Source of the DNA: Linanthus parryae
Lineage: Eukaryota > Streptophyta > Magnoliopsida > Ericales > Polemoniaceae
Length of the DNA: 64,000 nt
Assembly: GCA_023055425.1 (NCBI GenBank)
Contig: JALGPY010000008.1
Span: 12,185,501 to 12,249,500 of the forward strand
Direction of reading: 5' to 3'
In this document: positions 1 through 10,704 of the stretch, piece after piece
How positions within the stretch are numbered: position 1 is the stretch's first letter
Layout of the letters: the number at the start of each line of letters is the position of its first letter
The notes under the pieces: generated by a model
What the model was told of the DNA's origin: nothing
Databases searched by the model: none
Seen by the model: only the letters and a program-made list of their open reading frames with translations
Translations under genes and position numbers: made by a program

Positions 1-412
1 AATTTGATAATTGCATATTGAAAATTTATGCAAGTAGTACTAAGAGTTCATATGGGAGCAGTTATGAAAAACAGAAAACTGAGTGAATTGTTTTTCAATA
101 GTTGCTTCACTAAAACAATAGAATAAAAAATAGGTTTATTTTTCCAAATAATAAAAAATAGGTAGAAAAGCAACGAAACAAATATTGACAAGTGCCCATC
201 TGAGTCACTTGTTGAATACGAATACGACTATTGATGTCCATTTGTTTAGATACTGTTATGAATTTGAGTAAAATCTAATGGGTTTGCAAATTATGGTTAT
301 AATTTGAAGTAAAGTTCAAATAAAAGTACAACTTTAACAAATACGATCTTCATGTTTCAACCTATTTTAAGTCAGTGGACAAATACCAATGTCACATCTA
401 GCATATTCTATT

Positions 413-567
413 CTACGGCTGTATAATTTGATAATTGCATGTTGATAGTTTATGCAAGTAGTCAAACTCCTAAACATTCACAGCTATGGGACAATTAAAT
501 CATGACAAGATACTACCACTAGCATAAACTATCAATATGTAATTATTAAATTTTACAACCGCAGTAG
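413..567. repeat. Foldback MITE, about 155 bp
   Basis: Both ends carry the same sequence in opposite orientation, starting CTACGG(T/C)TGTA and running for about 50 bp around a short centre. The same palindromic element lies at 34960-35113 and 53883-54040 in the other Y copies. Half copies follow at 1-40, 34519-34560 and 53471-53510. Related pieces occur in the Z blocks near 59930-60030 and 62570-62670. No clear target duplication was read, so the superfamily is open. Confidence 0.6.
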
Positions 568-738
568 TGTCCGCATGGCTTGGCTCTTACAAGAAATGAT
601 AGTGGAGTGAGAGGACATGAATTTCCCTGACTTGGCTTGAGAAGATTGTTGAGGGGGAGAATCTGTAAAAAAATAAAAAAACATCTGCTTATGTCTCCCT
701 CTCTCTCCGTTTTATCTAATAGGTATGAAAATTACCTA

Positions 739-988
739 CCACTCCGTCCTAGCTGAAATGCTCCATTTGACTTTACACCCGTAATTGGGTCACTTTGACC
801 CGGTGATTTGGATCGCAAAACGATACAATTTTTGATAAATTTTTATGGTATATAGAATAAGAGTTACTCTACAACGTTATGAAAAAATTATTTTAAAATT
901 GTAATATTTTACTACCCAAATTATCGGGTCAAAGTGACTCAATGAATAGTGTTAAAAGTAAAATGGTGCAAAATGTGAGACAGAGTGG
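739..988. repeat. Stowaway-like palindromic MITE
   Basis: The element is flanked by TA on both sides. Its inner sequence reads GGGTCACTTTGACCCGGTGA on one arm and the reverse complement on the other. A Y2 copy is at 35290-35546. Further copies or halves occur near 7230-7410, 34265-34505, 42292-42425 (continued at 48362-48470), 53225-53455, 54210-54366, 54495-54754, 55772-56031 and 61975-62010. TA flanks and terminal symmetry fit the Tc1/mariner (Stowaway) type. Confidence 0.65.
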
Positions 989-2122
989 TAATAGGTATGA
1001 AAATGGTGCAAAAATGACTCAATCAAAGGATTGTTCCAGCTAGTTAATTATCACTGCAGTCAAATGCTTATTATGATACAAACAGTTGTTTGTCAGTGAT
1101 CAATTCCTCTTCCAATATTATAGTTTGAGTTTCCAGTATTTGTGAATATTTAATGCTTACTGCTGTTATGGATAAATATTCTCAAATTCCGAAACTGGAA
1201 AAGTACAATGTTGTGGGCTACAAAAAAGGCACACCGAAATTGAGATATCCTATTACTACTTGAGGAAAAGCTGAAATAACTGAAGTTCTAGCATACCTAT
1301 TTTCCCTGAAATCTTACCCTTCCCCTAAGGACGTGGATGACAATTATCATTGTTCAAATATTGCATTAGTTAGTTCAAGTTATCAACTGTGTAGCAGGCC
1401 ACACAATTTCATGAAATGAACAATGAAACGGAATATAGACAATGGGGAAAGAGAATAGTTGAGCGATTTAGTCAAAGAATTGGTTACCTTTGCTCAATAC
1501 ACAATGGGGCGGAAGTGAAGAGTAGACAAATCGTGACCTTGTTCAATCAACGTGGATTCGAAAAATCGATAAGGGCTTCATCGTTTGGCAAGATATCGTA
1601 AGCTGTTTTTTTTTATGGGATAAAGTTTAGTACAGAAAAGAGATGGACTCTAAGAACACAGTGATAGACGACAAATGGAGTACTGACCGCGGAAATAAGC
1701 AACTGATGGAGAGACGATGAAGCGATTCATCTTCTCCCTTTTTTACCATAGGGTTGTGTGTACGCATTGAATAATGAATTGAATAATAGCAATTGCACCC
1801 TCTTTAAAAAAAAGCAATTGCACCCCCACCAAATTATATTACATTTAATTTGCATATTTAGACAGTATTTACTATTGAATTATTGCACTTGTACCCTACT
1901 GAGTTACGTGGCATCTAAACCACATGGGAAGCTTTGATTCGTCTATAAAAGCCAACTGTAATGACACATGACATATAAAGAGTGAGTTTAGACTTACCTC
2001 ATCATTTTTATGGATAATATAGATATAAATTTTGGGAAGTTCCTCGGTTTGTTTGATTCTAATTGAGGGCAGCGAGAAATGGAGTTGATTCAAGTGGCTG
2101 TGTGAAGTTCGTCGACATCTGG

Positions 2123-3003
2123 AGTTAATCAATCGCAAAATGCTTCGGAATCAGGAAGATTTGACGCTTGATCTGTCCCCGCCTCGAAAATAGGCGAATT
2201 CAGATGGCGATTGATTAACTCAACAGAAGCCACGCTTCATCAAGGGCTAGATGGCACTTCCAAACCCTAGGAAATCATGGCTATGACAGGGGGCTATAGG
2301 GATCTGAATTCGAAATTCAAAAAGGCTCGCGTGAGCTCCACGCACGGCTGATTTTTTCACGACTGCACAACATAAGGGCGCGTGACAATCGCGCAAAAGG
2401 GGGCTATTGTAGATACTTCTTTCCAGAGAGATGGATCATCTCCACGTGGCAGTTATCCCGCACACCTAGCTGTGCTCCATCCACACCGGATCACCACCCG
2501 TGCTGATCCCCGTGGGGGCTACGAGACAGGGCCCCCGCGCACCATAACACGGGACTTGTAGGGACTTAGTGGTTTGGAGGCTAGGGTAAGGTCCGTCGCG
2601 CGCATGCGACAACCAAGATTTCGCGCGACCTCTGGTAACTGACTGAGATCCTAGGCTTACGTGTCCCATCAATGCGGCTGATCTCATAACGGTCTCCGAT
2701 ACTTGCGGGCAGGTGCGTAACGGTTCCTATATACACGGCCGAACGTGCCGTTGGAAGTCTACCTTTAAGCCGCCATTTATGGTGCATTAACCCCTCAACG
2801 GTCACTTCCCCACTATATATAGGATCGTTAGCTCTCTATTGCGAGACAAGACATATTGGTCCTGTGCCATAGCTTACTGTATCTCTCTCACAAGCAGTTA
2901 CTAGTGCTTACTGTCTCCCTAGACACACCTTACAACTCTTCGTGTTCTTATTCTCTACTTGAGGTGTACACTTGGATCTCTCTTGAGGGTTTCCTTGTAC
3001 ACA
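2123..3003 (+). mobile_element. Tat-type gypsy 3' end with LTR
   Basis: The LTR is 2408-3003. It begins TGTAGATA and ends GTACACA, and it aligns with the reverse complement of the gypsy LTRs at 9310-9921 and 14072-14681 (shared blocks include GGGACTTAGTGGTTTGGAGG). A purine-rich tract (gcgcaaaagggggct) lies directly upstream, so this is the 3' LTR of a plus-strand element. Only about 285 bp of internal sequence remains. The left edge coincides with the point where Y1 departs from Y2, so the 5' part of the element was lost in the rearrangement. Confidence 0.75.
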
Positions 3004-3415
3004 ATGTTCTATCTTAGGAACTCCCTGATTTCATGGAAATCTAAAAAGCAAGATGTTGTTGCTAGGAGTTCTGCTGAAGCAGAATACACATGTTTGGCTT
3101 TTGCTACCTGTGAGTTAACATGGATTTGCTATTTGTTGAAGGATTTTCATATCTCTTGTCTTGATCCTCAAGTTCTGTATTGTAAAATGAAGCAGCTATT
3201 CATATAGCTACAAATCCCGTGTTTCATGAAAGAACAAAACATATAGAGATAGATTGTCATTTGACAAGAGACAAGATTCAAGAAGGAAGTTTGAAATTGC
3301 TGCATGTTTCTTCAAAGCATCAATTGGCAGATATCCTGACAAAGCCCTTGGCACAAGGTCCTTTTCAGTTTTTATTAGCAAAAATAGGGGTCAACAATAT
3401 ATATGCTCCAACTTA
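3004..3415 (+). pseudogene. Copia pol C-terminus (RNase H) relic
   Basis: Two reading frames joined by a frameshift near 3187-3219 encode the last part of a Ty1/copia polyprotein. The first carries [20 protein letters not shown], the usual RNase H stretch. The second carries [16 protein letters not shown] and ADILTKPL, the usual C-terminal signature. Everything upstream of RNase H is missing because the gypsy LTR at 2408-3003 abuts it. The relic reads into a polypurine tract (aaaggggatct, about 3415-3425) and a short LTR, so it is the tail of one element. Confidence 0.8.
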
Positions 3416-3427
3416 AAGGGGATCTAT

Positions 3428-3619
3428 TGTGAATATATGGTTAAGTTGGAGCATAATGACAATAGTCAAAAGATATAGGGTTTGCTTGTAATATACAATT
3501 AGTTACAAATTTTTTAGTTTCTGGTTGTAGTATAAATACTGGTTGTTACTATTCCTCATTCAATTAATGAAAACTAATTTTCCCTCTTCTATCTATTCTC
3601 TTTATTATTTTGATATCCA
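3428..3619 (+). mobile_element. Short copia 3' LTR
   Basis: It follows the polypurine tract of the copia relic, starts TGTGAATATA and ends GATATCCA at the point where similarity to the Y2 copy resumes. It contains a TATA-like segment (agtataaatac, about 3530). The length of about 190 bp is short for a copia LTR. The other LTR of this element is not in the window, so the boundaries rest on TG/CA ends and context only. Confidence 0.5.
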
Positions 3620-4052
3620 CTATGCAAAATCCCCAAAAAGAAAGTGACCAATCCCTCGGGCGCTCGTTGTGAGAGTTTGTGTATGTCTTTTCTCATCCAT
3701 GCCCTGCTCTAATCAAATAGTACCTCAAATCAAATCGTACAGGCTTTTCTCTTCTTCTGTATTAGGTGCAGTTTACCGTGCATTTTTACGGAAAGAAAAA
3801 ACTAAACATACAATCAAGCAATACATTTAAAAGGAAGTTACTTTTATTATAATATCAAGACGGGGGTACTGAGTACAAGTGATATCGAAGGGGAAAAAAA
3901 GCGAAAAAAAAGGATAGTCACCATTTTCGCCAGTGAAGCGATAGCAAGCAGAAAGCGAAAAAAAGAAAAAGCATAGGCACCATTTTCGCAGGTGCATCGA
4001 TTGCAAACTGAAAGGGAAAAAAGTGGAAAGAAAACGAAAAGGATAGGCACCA

Positions 4053-4323
4053 TGATACGCTTAGCGTATTGGGTTGTAGCAATTCGAGATGCTACGGTCT
4101 CCGAGAGAGATAAAAGAGAGAGATAGACTAGGGTTGAGAGAAATATTCTTCTTATTACTTGCATAATGCTGGGGGACTACAATTGCTTAAATAGATAAAT
4201 AAACATGACCTAACCTAACCCTAGACCTAACGGGCCCGGCCCGGATTATTAATAACCCAATACTTAATTAAATAACTCAAATACTAAATAAACTAAATAT
4301 TATTGATACGACTACCCGTATCA
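4053..4323 (-). repeat. 3' LTR of the element at 4053-6030
   Basis: This 271-bp direct repeat is bounded by TGATACG/CGTATCA and preceded on the element strand by a polypurine tract at about 4324-4335. It differs from its partner by several substitutions and one 9-bp indel. A start codon inside the LTR opens a reading frame in both copies, a by-product of sequence identity rather than a gene. Confidence 0.88.
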
Positions 4324-4769
4324 ACTCCCCCACGCTTGAAAATCGCCTAGCCCTCCAGGCGAACGTTGAAAAATCGCTTCTATTCTTGCCCATATCGAAT
4401 TGTCGCCGGACGGTCTTCAAAACGCCACTTTGTAGTCTCAACTCGCCACTAATCTTGCCCGAATCAAATTTTCGTTGAACGATTTTACGCAACTGGGCTA
4501 GAACTTGGTGTAGAGCTGGGTTATAACTTGCTGGGCTTTCATAATTGCGCTGACCCATAGTGGTATGGCCCAAATTAATTAACATACCTTCACTTGTTGG
4601 TGGCCCAAAAATTGAGGGAATGAAACACATATAATAAAATAGACCCAAATAGCTGAATTGAGCTTGAATATTGAACTGGACCCAAACTGAAATTAGGCCC
4701 ACTTGTTGACCCGGGTCCCATGGCAACCCTAGGACCAGTTGACCAAAAACCACCGAGGATGACGGAGGC

Positions 4770-5584
4770 TCACCCGTTACAGGACCCTGGTGGTTGGTGG
4801 GGTTGTGGGTTCGCCACCCGGTTGGTGGTGGCGGCTTTGGAGGCACGCGGAACGGCCTTGGCTGCTGGTATGCCTGAAGTTGGCCGGCGATTGGAAGCGT
4901 AGAAGGTGGGTGGAAGCCGGAGAGTGGCCGAATGGAGCAGGGGGTTGGTTCGGCGGCCGATCGTGGGTGTTGCAGCGGGGATTGGAGCTTCTGGGTGTTT
5001 GCCGGCCTCGGGGATGACGACCGGAGCAGAGGGCATTGGGAATCGCCGGTAGGTTTCGGATCTGGTGGGTTTGGGCTTGTCTTCGGGAACAGGGGCATGG
5101 ACGACGGCGGTGGTTGTGGATCTGGCGGTGGAAGCGGTCTCGGACAGAGACCAGAGGCGTCTGGCGGCCAAGGCGGTTTCGGCTGCGTCGCCGTTGTCGG
5201 GGAAGAAGGTCGGAGCGGTGATGGAAGCTTCTAGTTCTAGGTTTGGGCGGCCATGGAATCCAGCGGAGAGTGTTGTTCTTGCAATGGCGGCTGTGTGGGT
5301 GGAGGGAAATCCGTCCGGTTGCTGGAGGGGTGCTTGATTGGGGACAGCGCTGTGGGTTGTTCCTGCTGAAATTCTGGCGGTGCAGAGGCAGTAGGCTGGT
5401 TTGGCGGCGTCTTCTGGATGGTGGGAAGCTGCTGTGTTTGCGGCTGTTGGTCTTGAACTTGCTGCGGCTGCGACTGGGTTGGTACCAGCGGCTTCTGCTG
5501 CTGTTGTTGTTCTTCATCTAGCGGCGGCAGTTCGCCGTCTCTGAGTATGTCCTGGAGGCGACCAAATTCGTCCATGGAGATCAA
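4770..5584 (-). pseudogene. Gln/Pro-rich ORF relic inside LTR element
   Basis: The internal region of the LTR element is much more GC-rich than its surroundings and keeps several overlapping open frames on the minus strand. The first encodes a Gln/Pro-rich segment after a short MISMDEFGRLQ start. The next (5171-4770) is Ala/Pro/Arg-rich. None shows a zinc knuckle, protease, RT or integrase motif. It may be a decayed gag-like or captured sequence; the openness may simply reflect high GC. Function is unknown. Confidence 0.35.
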
Positions 5585-5750
5585 TCGGAATTGTTTCCGA
5601 CTTGCTTCGAGGTACTCCAGATCTGACTGGGTGTTATACCCTCTTGCTTGGAAGTATTCATGTATTCCAAGGTGAGACAGTTGATTGTTTCACCTTGCTG
5701 GTAGAGTTCGTCGATTTCATCGATGAGCACTAGTTGGACCCCTTTGCGAC

Positions 5751-6030
5751 TGATACGCTTAGCGTATCGAGTTGTAGCGATTCGAGATGCTACGGTCTCC
5801 GAGAGAGATAAAAGAGAGAGATAGACTAGGGTTGAGAGAAATATTCTTCTTATTACTTGCATAATGCTGGGGGACTACAATTGCTTAAATAGATAAATAA
5901 ACATGACCTAACCTAACCCTAGACCTAACAGGCCAGGCCCGGATTATTAATAACCCAATACTTAATTTAATAACTCAAATACTAAATAAACTAAATAAAC
6001 TAAATATTATTGATACGGCTACCCGTATCA
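5751..6030 (-). repeat. 5' LTR of the element at 4053-6030
   Basis: This 280-bp direct repeat is the upstream LTR in the element's orientation. It lies about 65 bp beyond the end of the lectin-like pseudogene, so the insertion is in what would be 3' flank or 3' UTR. Confidence 0.88.
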
Positions 6031-6095
6031 CACAATTTTCTCGCAGGTGAAGCGATTGCGACGAGCTCATCATCAGCCTTGATGGATGATGGATG

Positions 6096-6960
6096 TTAGT
6101 TGGTTGGCGGCAAAGGGTGCTCAGTCGTCTCGTACCTGAAGGTGTAGGGATTGACACCTTTGTAAATAATATCATGCATGTCGTAGGTTCTAATTTCCCC
6201 GGTTGTGAGACGGTCAGTAACCATGTAAAAATATGGAACGTCACATCTACCTTGTGTGGCGACTTGAGTGACTAAAATATGAGTCCTTGGTGGCACAGGG
6301 GCTTGGTGGGTACTCTCTTGTTCCTTTTCCTCTGTCTTTTCCTCATTCCATTTGAAAGATCCTTCAACGGTGGCCGTTATTTGAACTTGTGCGTTTACTA
6401 TTGTCAGAATCCCAGCACTGATTGTGTTTTGCACAGTCACCGACGACACAACAGAACGTTCAAAGGTCCTTTTATGAGTCTCTTTGCGCTTAAACGTGAG
6501 AGATGTTATTTGGGTTTGTGTAGTGTAGTTATAGGCCTCTTGGATGGCCATTGACAGGAAAACTTCATCACGAATCATAGCGTCTGCAAGGCGGTACTTG
6601 ACGTTAGAGATCGTCATTTCAAGAACAGCCTCTTCCACAACCATTCTTGCTTCGAGGGTAATAACGGAGATATTAGCATTCAGACAGTCACCCAAGTAGT
6701 TGGCGGTGAAACGCTTGCAGAAGAGGCCGCAGCTAAACTGCGCATACCGATACTCCCGTCAGTAGCTTTGACGGGAATAAATTTGGAGACGTCGCGCGTG
6801 GTGGCCGGCAAGGCAGTGGACTCACTCCCAAAGATCCAGTTAGATTCGCCGAGCTCCCAGAACTTGCCCGTTGCTTTGGACTTTACCATAACGCTTCCGT
6901 CACCACTGGGGAAGATCTCGTGTACTACGGTCGGGTCAGCAACGTCGGTGGCGTCAAACC
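6096..6960 (-). pseudogene. Amaranthin-aerolysin protein pseudogene (Y1)
   Basis: This is the paralogue of the intact gene at 40692-42107. It keeps the second lectin domain (for example RSKATGKFWELG) and the aerolysin-like C-terminal domain, ending with the same stop region. Near 6730 one base is missing relative to Y2, which splits the frame in two (6960-6680, then 6695-6096). At the 5' side, homology jumps directly from codon ~187 to the TATA-box region at 6958-6970. The first lectin domain, start codon and 5' UTR (about 660 bp, matching 41553-42207) are deleted. The flanking CCT occurs at both break points. An LTR element sits just downstream. I see no way for this copy to make a full protein. 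Confidence 0.85.
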
Positions 6961-8598
6961 TATTTATAGCAGGAACCCTCTTCTTCTTTCTTCTTCTTAA
7001 ATTATTGATATCTTTATATTGAATATATGTACATACTTGAATTCCCACTAGATAGATACGTCGAGGAATATATTCTATTATCAACTGACCAAAGATAAAT
7101 CATCACGTTCATCTCTCTCGGGGAAACGACTAAGAAAGAGGTTCAACTCTATGATAATGAATGGGAAAAACGGAAGAGATATTGGAGGATGCTTACCAGT
7201 ATGTCCCTGCTCTTTTTTCCCGATTTGACTTTTGTCATTATTCACTGAGTCACTTTGATCCGGTGATATGAATAGTAAACTGATGTAATTTTTTAATAAT
7301 TTATTCATTGTGTTGTAGAGTAAAATTTATTCTATGATATGCTGAAAAAATTATCAAAAAATAGTATTATTTTGCTATCCAAATCACCCGGTCAAAGTGA
7401 CCAATATACAAGTTAATTAAAAGTCAAATGGAAAAAATTTATTAAAAATCGTATTATTTTGCTCTATAATGTCCTCGTTCGATGCACTAATTGCTTCAGG
7501 GACGGAACTACGTGTATAGTGGCAGGGGCAGTGCCCCCCCCTAGAGTTTTGGTTAGAAATGGAATACTAGTTATAGATGTTTAGTTATCCTCATATACTT
7601 GTATATGTGGCCCCCTCCTAAGTTAGTTTCATACAGAGTGGTCGTGTATTCTTGTAACTATTAGTCTTGGTGAGGTGATAAAATCACTGTTTGTCACCAT
7701 TGCATTTTGTAACCCACAATAGTTAATGGTCACATCTTATATCACCAACCATGTAGAGTTATCAAAACTCCTTACAAGTCTAGTACTACATTACATAAAA
7801 TTTGAAAGAACAATGTAAAAGATATGTTAATCACCTGGTATTTATATTAAAAAAAAGTCGATTTTCATTGATGCATAAATTTATAAAATTCCTTATATCC
7901 TTGAAGTTTATTAGGATTTTGGGTTAATTTTAAAATAGTAACCTGTGGTTTGAGTGGTGTCAATTTTAATAATGTGTGTTTTTAAAATTTTCAAATTAGT
8001 GACCCGTGGTTGATCTGTTAGAGCTCCGTTACATTTTCTATTGGTAATTAATAATTTTCCCGAATTACCCCCTCATATACGTGTTAATTTAATCCCAAAA
8101 ACAGACATATACAATTTAGGGACACAAATTAAACCCCAATCCCTTCATTGAAATAACATGAATGTAAGGAATTGAAATCAATAGATGAATCAGACTGCAA
8201 TTCCGAGAATTGTCATCAAACAAGGAATAGTTCGCCAACTAAACCATTTTCAAGCAGCTGAATGTTTCTTTACCACAACAACTGAATTGAGCAATAGAAT
8301 TATATAACTACGACATCCTCTCTCCATCACGGAAACCTCAAACCCGATCAAATCTAAACCTTCGACAACCCAAACAAGCCGTTCGCTGCCGCTTAACCAT
8401 TGACACCTAAGTAGAACATCCGTTAAAGCTTGCCACAAATCGCAAGTTAACATGCATAATTAAACAAAAAATCTCAAAAAATTAAACCAATTTCTTCAAT
8501 GACCCCCACGAGCCTAACCACAGATAACCATCCCTAAGCCAATTACCCTGAAACAAGGAAACTTTGAATCCAATCTAATCGCTACTCGCTAGTGTGGT

Positions 8599-9005
8599 TG
8601 TTGGTGTCTTGATTTCTTAGTAGGCAAGAAAAGGAAAAGTCAAAGAAGATGAACATTAGGAAACAAAACAATTTAAAAACAAGATGTGAGGTGGTGGTGC
8701 ATGTGGCTGGCAATACCACCGTCCCCACTCTTGCATGTGTATAAAAGCAATTCCTGTGTTCTCATAATGCATACACACACAACACGGGGGATAGGTGAAA
8801 GGTAGTGCATAGCAACAATATTTGTTTTCTAGCGCGAGCTTTTTCAGTGTGTGTCTGAGTGCTTGTACCGGGTGCGTTTCTCTATAATAAAATCGGGGTT
8901 TTGGGTCGTGGAGGTAGCTAGCTAATCACTAGTGAACCACGTTAATACTTGTGTTCTTGTTCATCATTATTATTATCGTTCTCAAGCTAGGTCCAGATCA
9001 TAACA
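8599..9005 (+). repeat. 5' LTR of copia 1
   Basis: It begins TGTTGGTGTC and ends CATAACA, aligning along its whole length with 15917-16323. A TATA-like sequence (gtataaaag) lies near 8740. Confidence 0.88.
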
Positions 9006-9110
9006 AACTGGTATCAGAGCCTGTTAAGGGGATCGCTAGTTTTAACAAACTGGTATCATATCCTGGTTAAGGGGATCGCCAGATTTAACAAACTGGTATC
9101 AGAGCTTGGC
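9005..9110 (+). promoter_or_regulatory. Triplicated primer-binding site of copia 1
   Basis: TGGTATCAGAGC (complement of the plant initiator Met-tRNA 3' end) occurs at 9009-9020 and 9094-9105, with a mutated copy (TGGTATCATATC) at 9051-9062. They sit in a 42-43-bp tandem repeat (aacaaactggtatc ... ttaaggggatcgc). The first copy is in the normal position directly after the LTR. Confidence 0.85.
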
Positions 9111-9244
9111 TTGCGATGTTCCAAGATCAAAGTGAAGCTATAGGGCTAGGGTTTCACAATCCGTGAAATTCATAGCTAGGGTTTTGCGATCAAGGTGGAG
9201 CACACGTTCGGGGTTACGGATATGAACTAGGAGCTGCAGAGAAG

Positions 9245-9309
9245 ATGACCGGGGGGATGACCAAGATCGACAAGTTCACGGGGAGAAACAGCTTCAGCTT
9301 ATGGCAGAT
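9245..9309 (+). pseudogene. Copia 1 gag, N-terminal piece
   Basis: The start codon at 9245 opens the gag frame, which contains IDKFTGRNSFSLW, the usual copia gag start. It is cut after about 21 codons by the gypsy target duplication (CAGAT). The remainder resumes at 14687. The similar gag of copia 2 (17929 on) carries IDRFTGGNNFSLW at the same place. Confidence 0.8.
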
Positions 9310-9921
9310 TGTGTACGAGAGAATCCTGCACAGAGAATTCAATATACACCAAGAGTATGGGATAGAAAGAACACAGGAAGAATAGGGTTGTGTGTGGGAA
9401 GAGAGTAAGACAATAGTACTGTATGACAGAGAGACAGGATTTTGGCAGAGCTTCTGCGTATCTCAGGTGATTCTCCCTCGTATGGAAGGGTTAACGATCC
9501 TATATATAACGGAGAATGTGACCGTTGTAGTGGGTTAATGCGCCCATTAATGGCAGCTTAATTAGCTTAACCACAACGGCACGTTCGTCCGCGTATATAG
9601 GGACTGTTACGCACGTTAACCGCGTATATCGGAACCGTTATGAGGTTGACCGGGTTTATGGAGCTCGTGCCATAAATCTCTCAAAGCAGTTACTAGGGGT
9701 CGCGCGCGGGCTTGGTTGTCGCTCGCGCGCGACAGGACTTACTCTAGCCTCCAAACCACTAAGTCCCTATAGGTCTCGTGTGGTGGTATGTGAGGGCCCT
9801 GTCTCGCAGCCCCCACGTGGATCATCGAGGGTGGTGATCCAGTGTGTGTGGAGCACAGCTAGGTGTGCTGGATGATCGCCACGTGGCTAAGATCTTCCTG
9901 TCCAGAAAGCACTATCTACAT
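9310..9921 (-). repeat. 3' LTR of the gypsy element
   Basis: This 612-bp LTR aligns with 14072-14681 with scattered substitutions. It includes the GC-rich block gtcgcgcgcgggcttggttg. It is related to the gypsy LTR at 2408-3003 but clearly diverged from it. Confidence 0.9.
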
Positions 9922-10095
9922 TAGCTCCCTTTCTGCGCGTGAAGGCACATAGCCGGATAGGCTTCAATGCGCAGGAACCAATGTACGCGTTGCCACCACG
10001 CACCAATTCAAATACAGGCAAAATCAGTCCCCGTGCGTGCCATTATGACCTAGAATCCCTAGAGTCGTGCCGTCTGTTCCTTTAGGGTTTTAGGC

Positions 10096-10704
10096 GTGAC
10101 GTCAGCTTGCTATGCATCTTATGCTCCAGAGCGAAGCTCTCATGTTGAGAAGCCTGTCGCAGCTGCTGAGTATGCAGGAGAGCCTTTGGAGGATATCATC
10201 GAGGTCTCTGATGATATCGAAGCTGACGCCGTGCTAATGGAAGAAGATGCTGATGCCGCAGTTGAAGAGATGGCCACTGATGATGCTGGAGATGAAGTTC
10301 ATGAAAATGAACAAGTCGTGGGAGACACAGCGTTGCATGCAAACGTTGATGTCCAGATGAATGCTCCCGCGCCACAAGAGACCCTCGCAGCCGAAGAAGA
10401 TCCTGGTGGATTAGCAGCTACTAATGTTGCCATTCCTTCAACAGAGGTAGAGCTTCCAGAGGTTCCCCAAGCATGGAGTTTTTGGAGCTCGCAAGTTGGA
10501 GCTGCTGTCGCGCCTGCTATGGCTTATACTCTTCCTGCCAACTATGATGAGCTCGAGCTCGCGGCTGACAGACGAGCAATGGAGCGAGGGCAGACTTCAG
10601 CTTTTCCGGCAATGCGCATTCCCTCCTTGTGTGAAATTCTTTATGGAACTAGTACGTTACTATTTTTCGCATTCTACACCCTTGTTAAAGCTTTCATGCT
10701 CTAA
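10096..10704 (+). CDS. Antisense ORF of Tat-type gypsy, N-part
   Basis: This 202-codon frame runs opposite to the element's integrase and lies between it and the 3' LTR. The product is strongly acidic in residues 30-100 (Glu/Asp-rich, no cysteines of note) and ends in a hydrophobic stretch that is probably a frame artefact. Homologous coding seems to pass into the frame at 10496-11200 around 10650-10730. A stretch there (gtacgt ... tttatcag) could be an intron, but the phase does not fit cleanly, so a frameshift is as likely. Tat-type elements are known to carry such antisense ORFs; their function is not established. Confidence 0.5.
   Translation: MTSACYASYAPERSSHVEKPVAAAEYAGEPLEDIIEVSDDIEADAVLMEEDADAAVEEMATDDAGDEVHENEQVVGDTALHANVDVQMNAPAPQETLAAEEDPGGLAATNVAIPSTEVELPEVPQAWSFWSSQVGAAVAPAMAYTLPANYDELELAADRRAMERGQTSAFPAMRIPSLCEILYGTSTLLFFAFYTLVKAFML

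Larger units (their letters stand above)
4053..6030 (-). mobile_element. Non-autonomous LTR retrotransposon
   Basis: Two direct repeats of 271 and 280 bp (4053-4323, 5751-6030) start TGATACG and end CGTATCA. The second has an extra 9-bp tandem step (actaaataa type). Target duplications are CACCA (4048-4052) and CACAA (6031-6035). The paralogous Y2 locus reads ggataggcaccattttctcg near 40621-40640, the uninterrupted site. A purine tract (gcgtgggggagt, minus strand) adjoins the lower-coordinate LTR, so the element runs on the minus strand. No protease, RT or integrase is present. I could not match a usual primer-binding site next to 5750. Confidence 0.9.
1..7500. repeat. Tandem unit copy Y1 (interrupted)
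   Basis: Bases 1-2122 align almost continuously with 34519-36570 plus 39805-39914, and 3640-7500 aligns with 40220-42425 plus 48353-48660. This is the first copy of the Y half of a tandem unit. It is interrupted by gypsy and copia remnants (about 2123-3619) and by an LTR element (4053-6030). The lectin-like gene inside it is broken. The stretch from 1 to 2122 has no gene I can support; it holds MITEs and the downstream flank of the lectin gene. Confidence 0.85.

Noticed and set aside
1416..1601. 61-codon frame starting MNNETEYRQWGKRIVERF, also present in Y2 at 35973
   Set aside because: The two copies drift apart by frameshift after about 30 codons, and no family is recognised. The early likeness follows from the DNA duplication.
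4777..5521. Several overlapping open frames on both strands of the LTR-element interior
   Set aside because: High GC content leaves many frames open. Only the minus-strand relic is listed, with low confidence.
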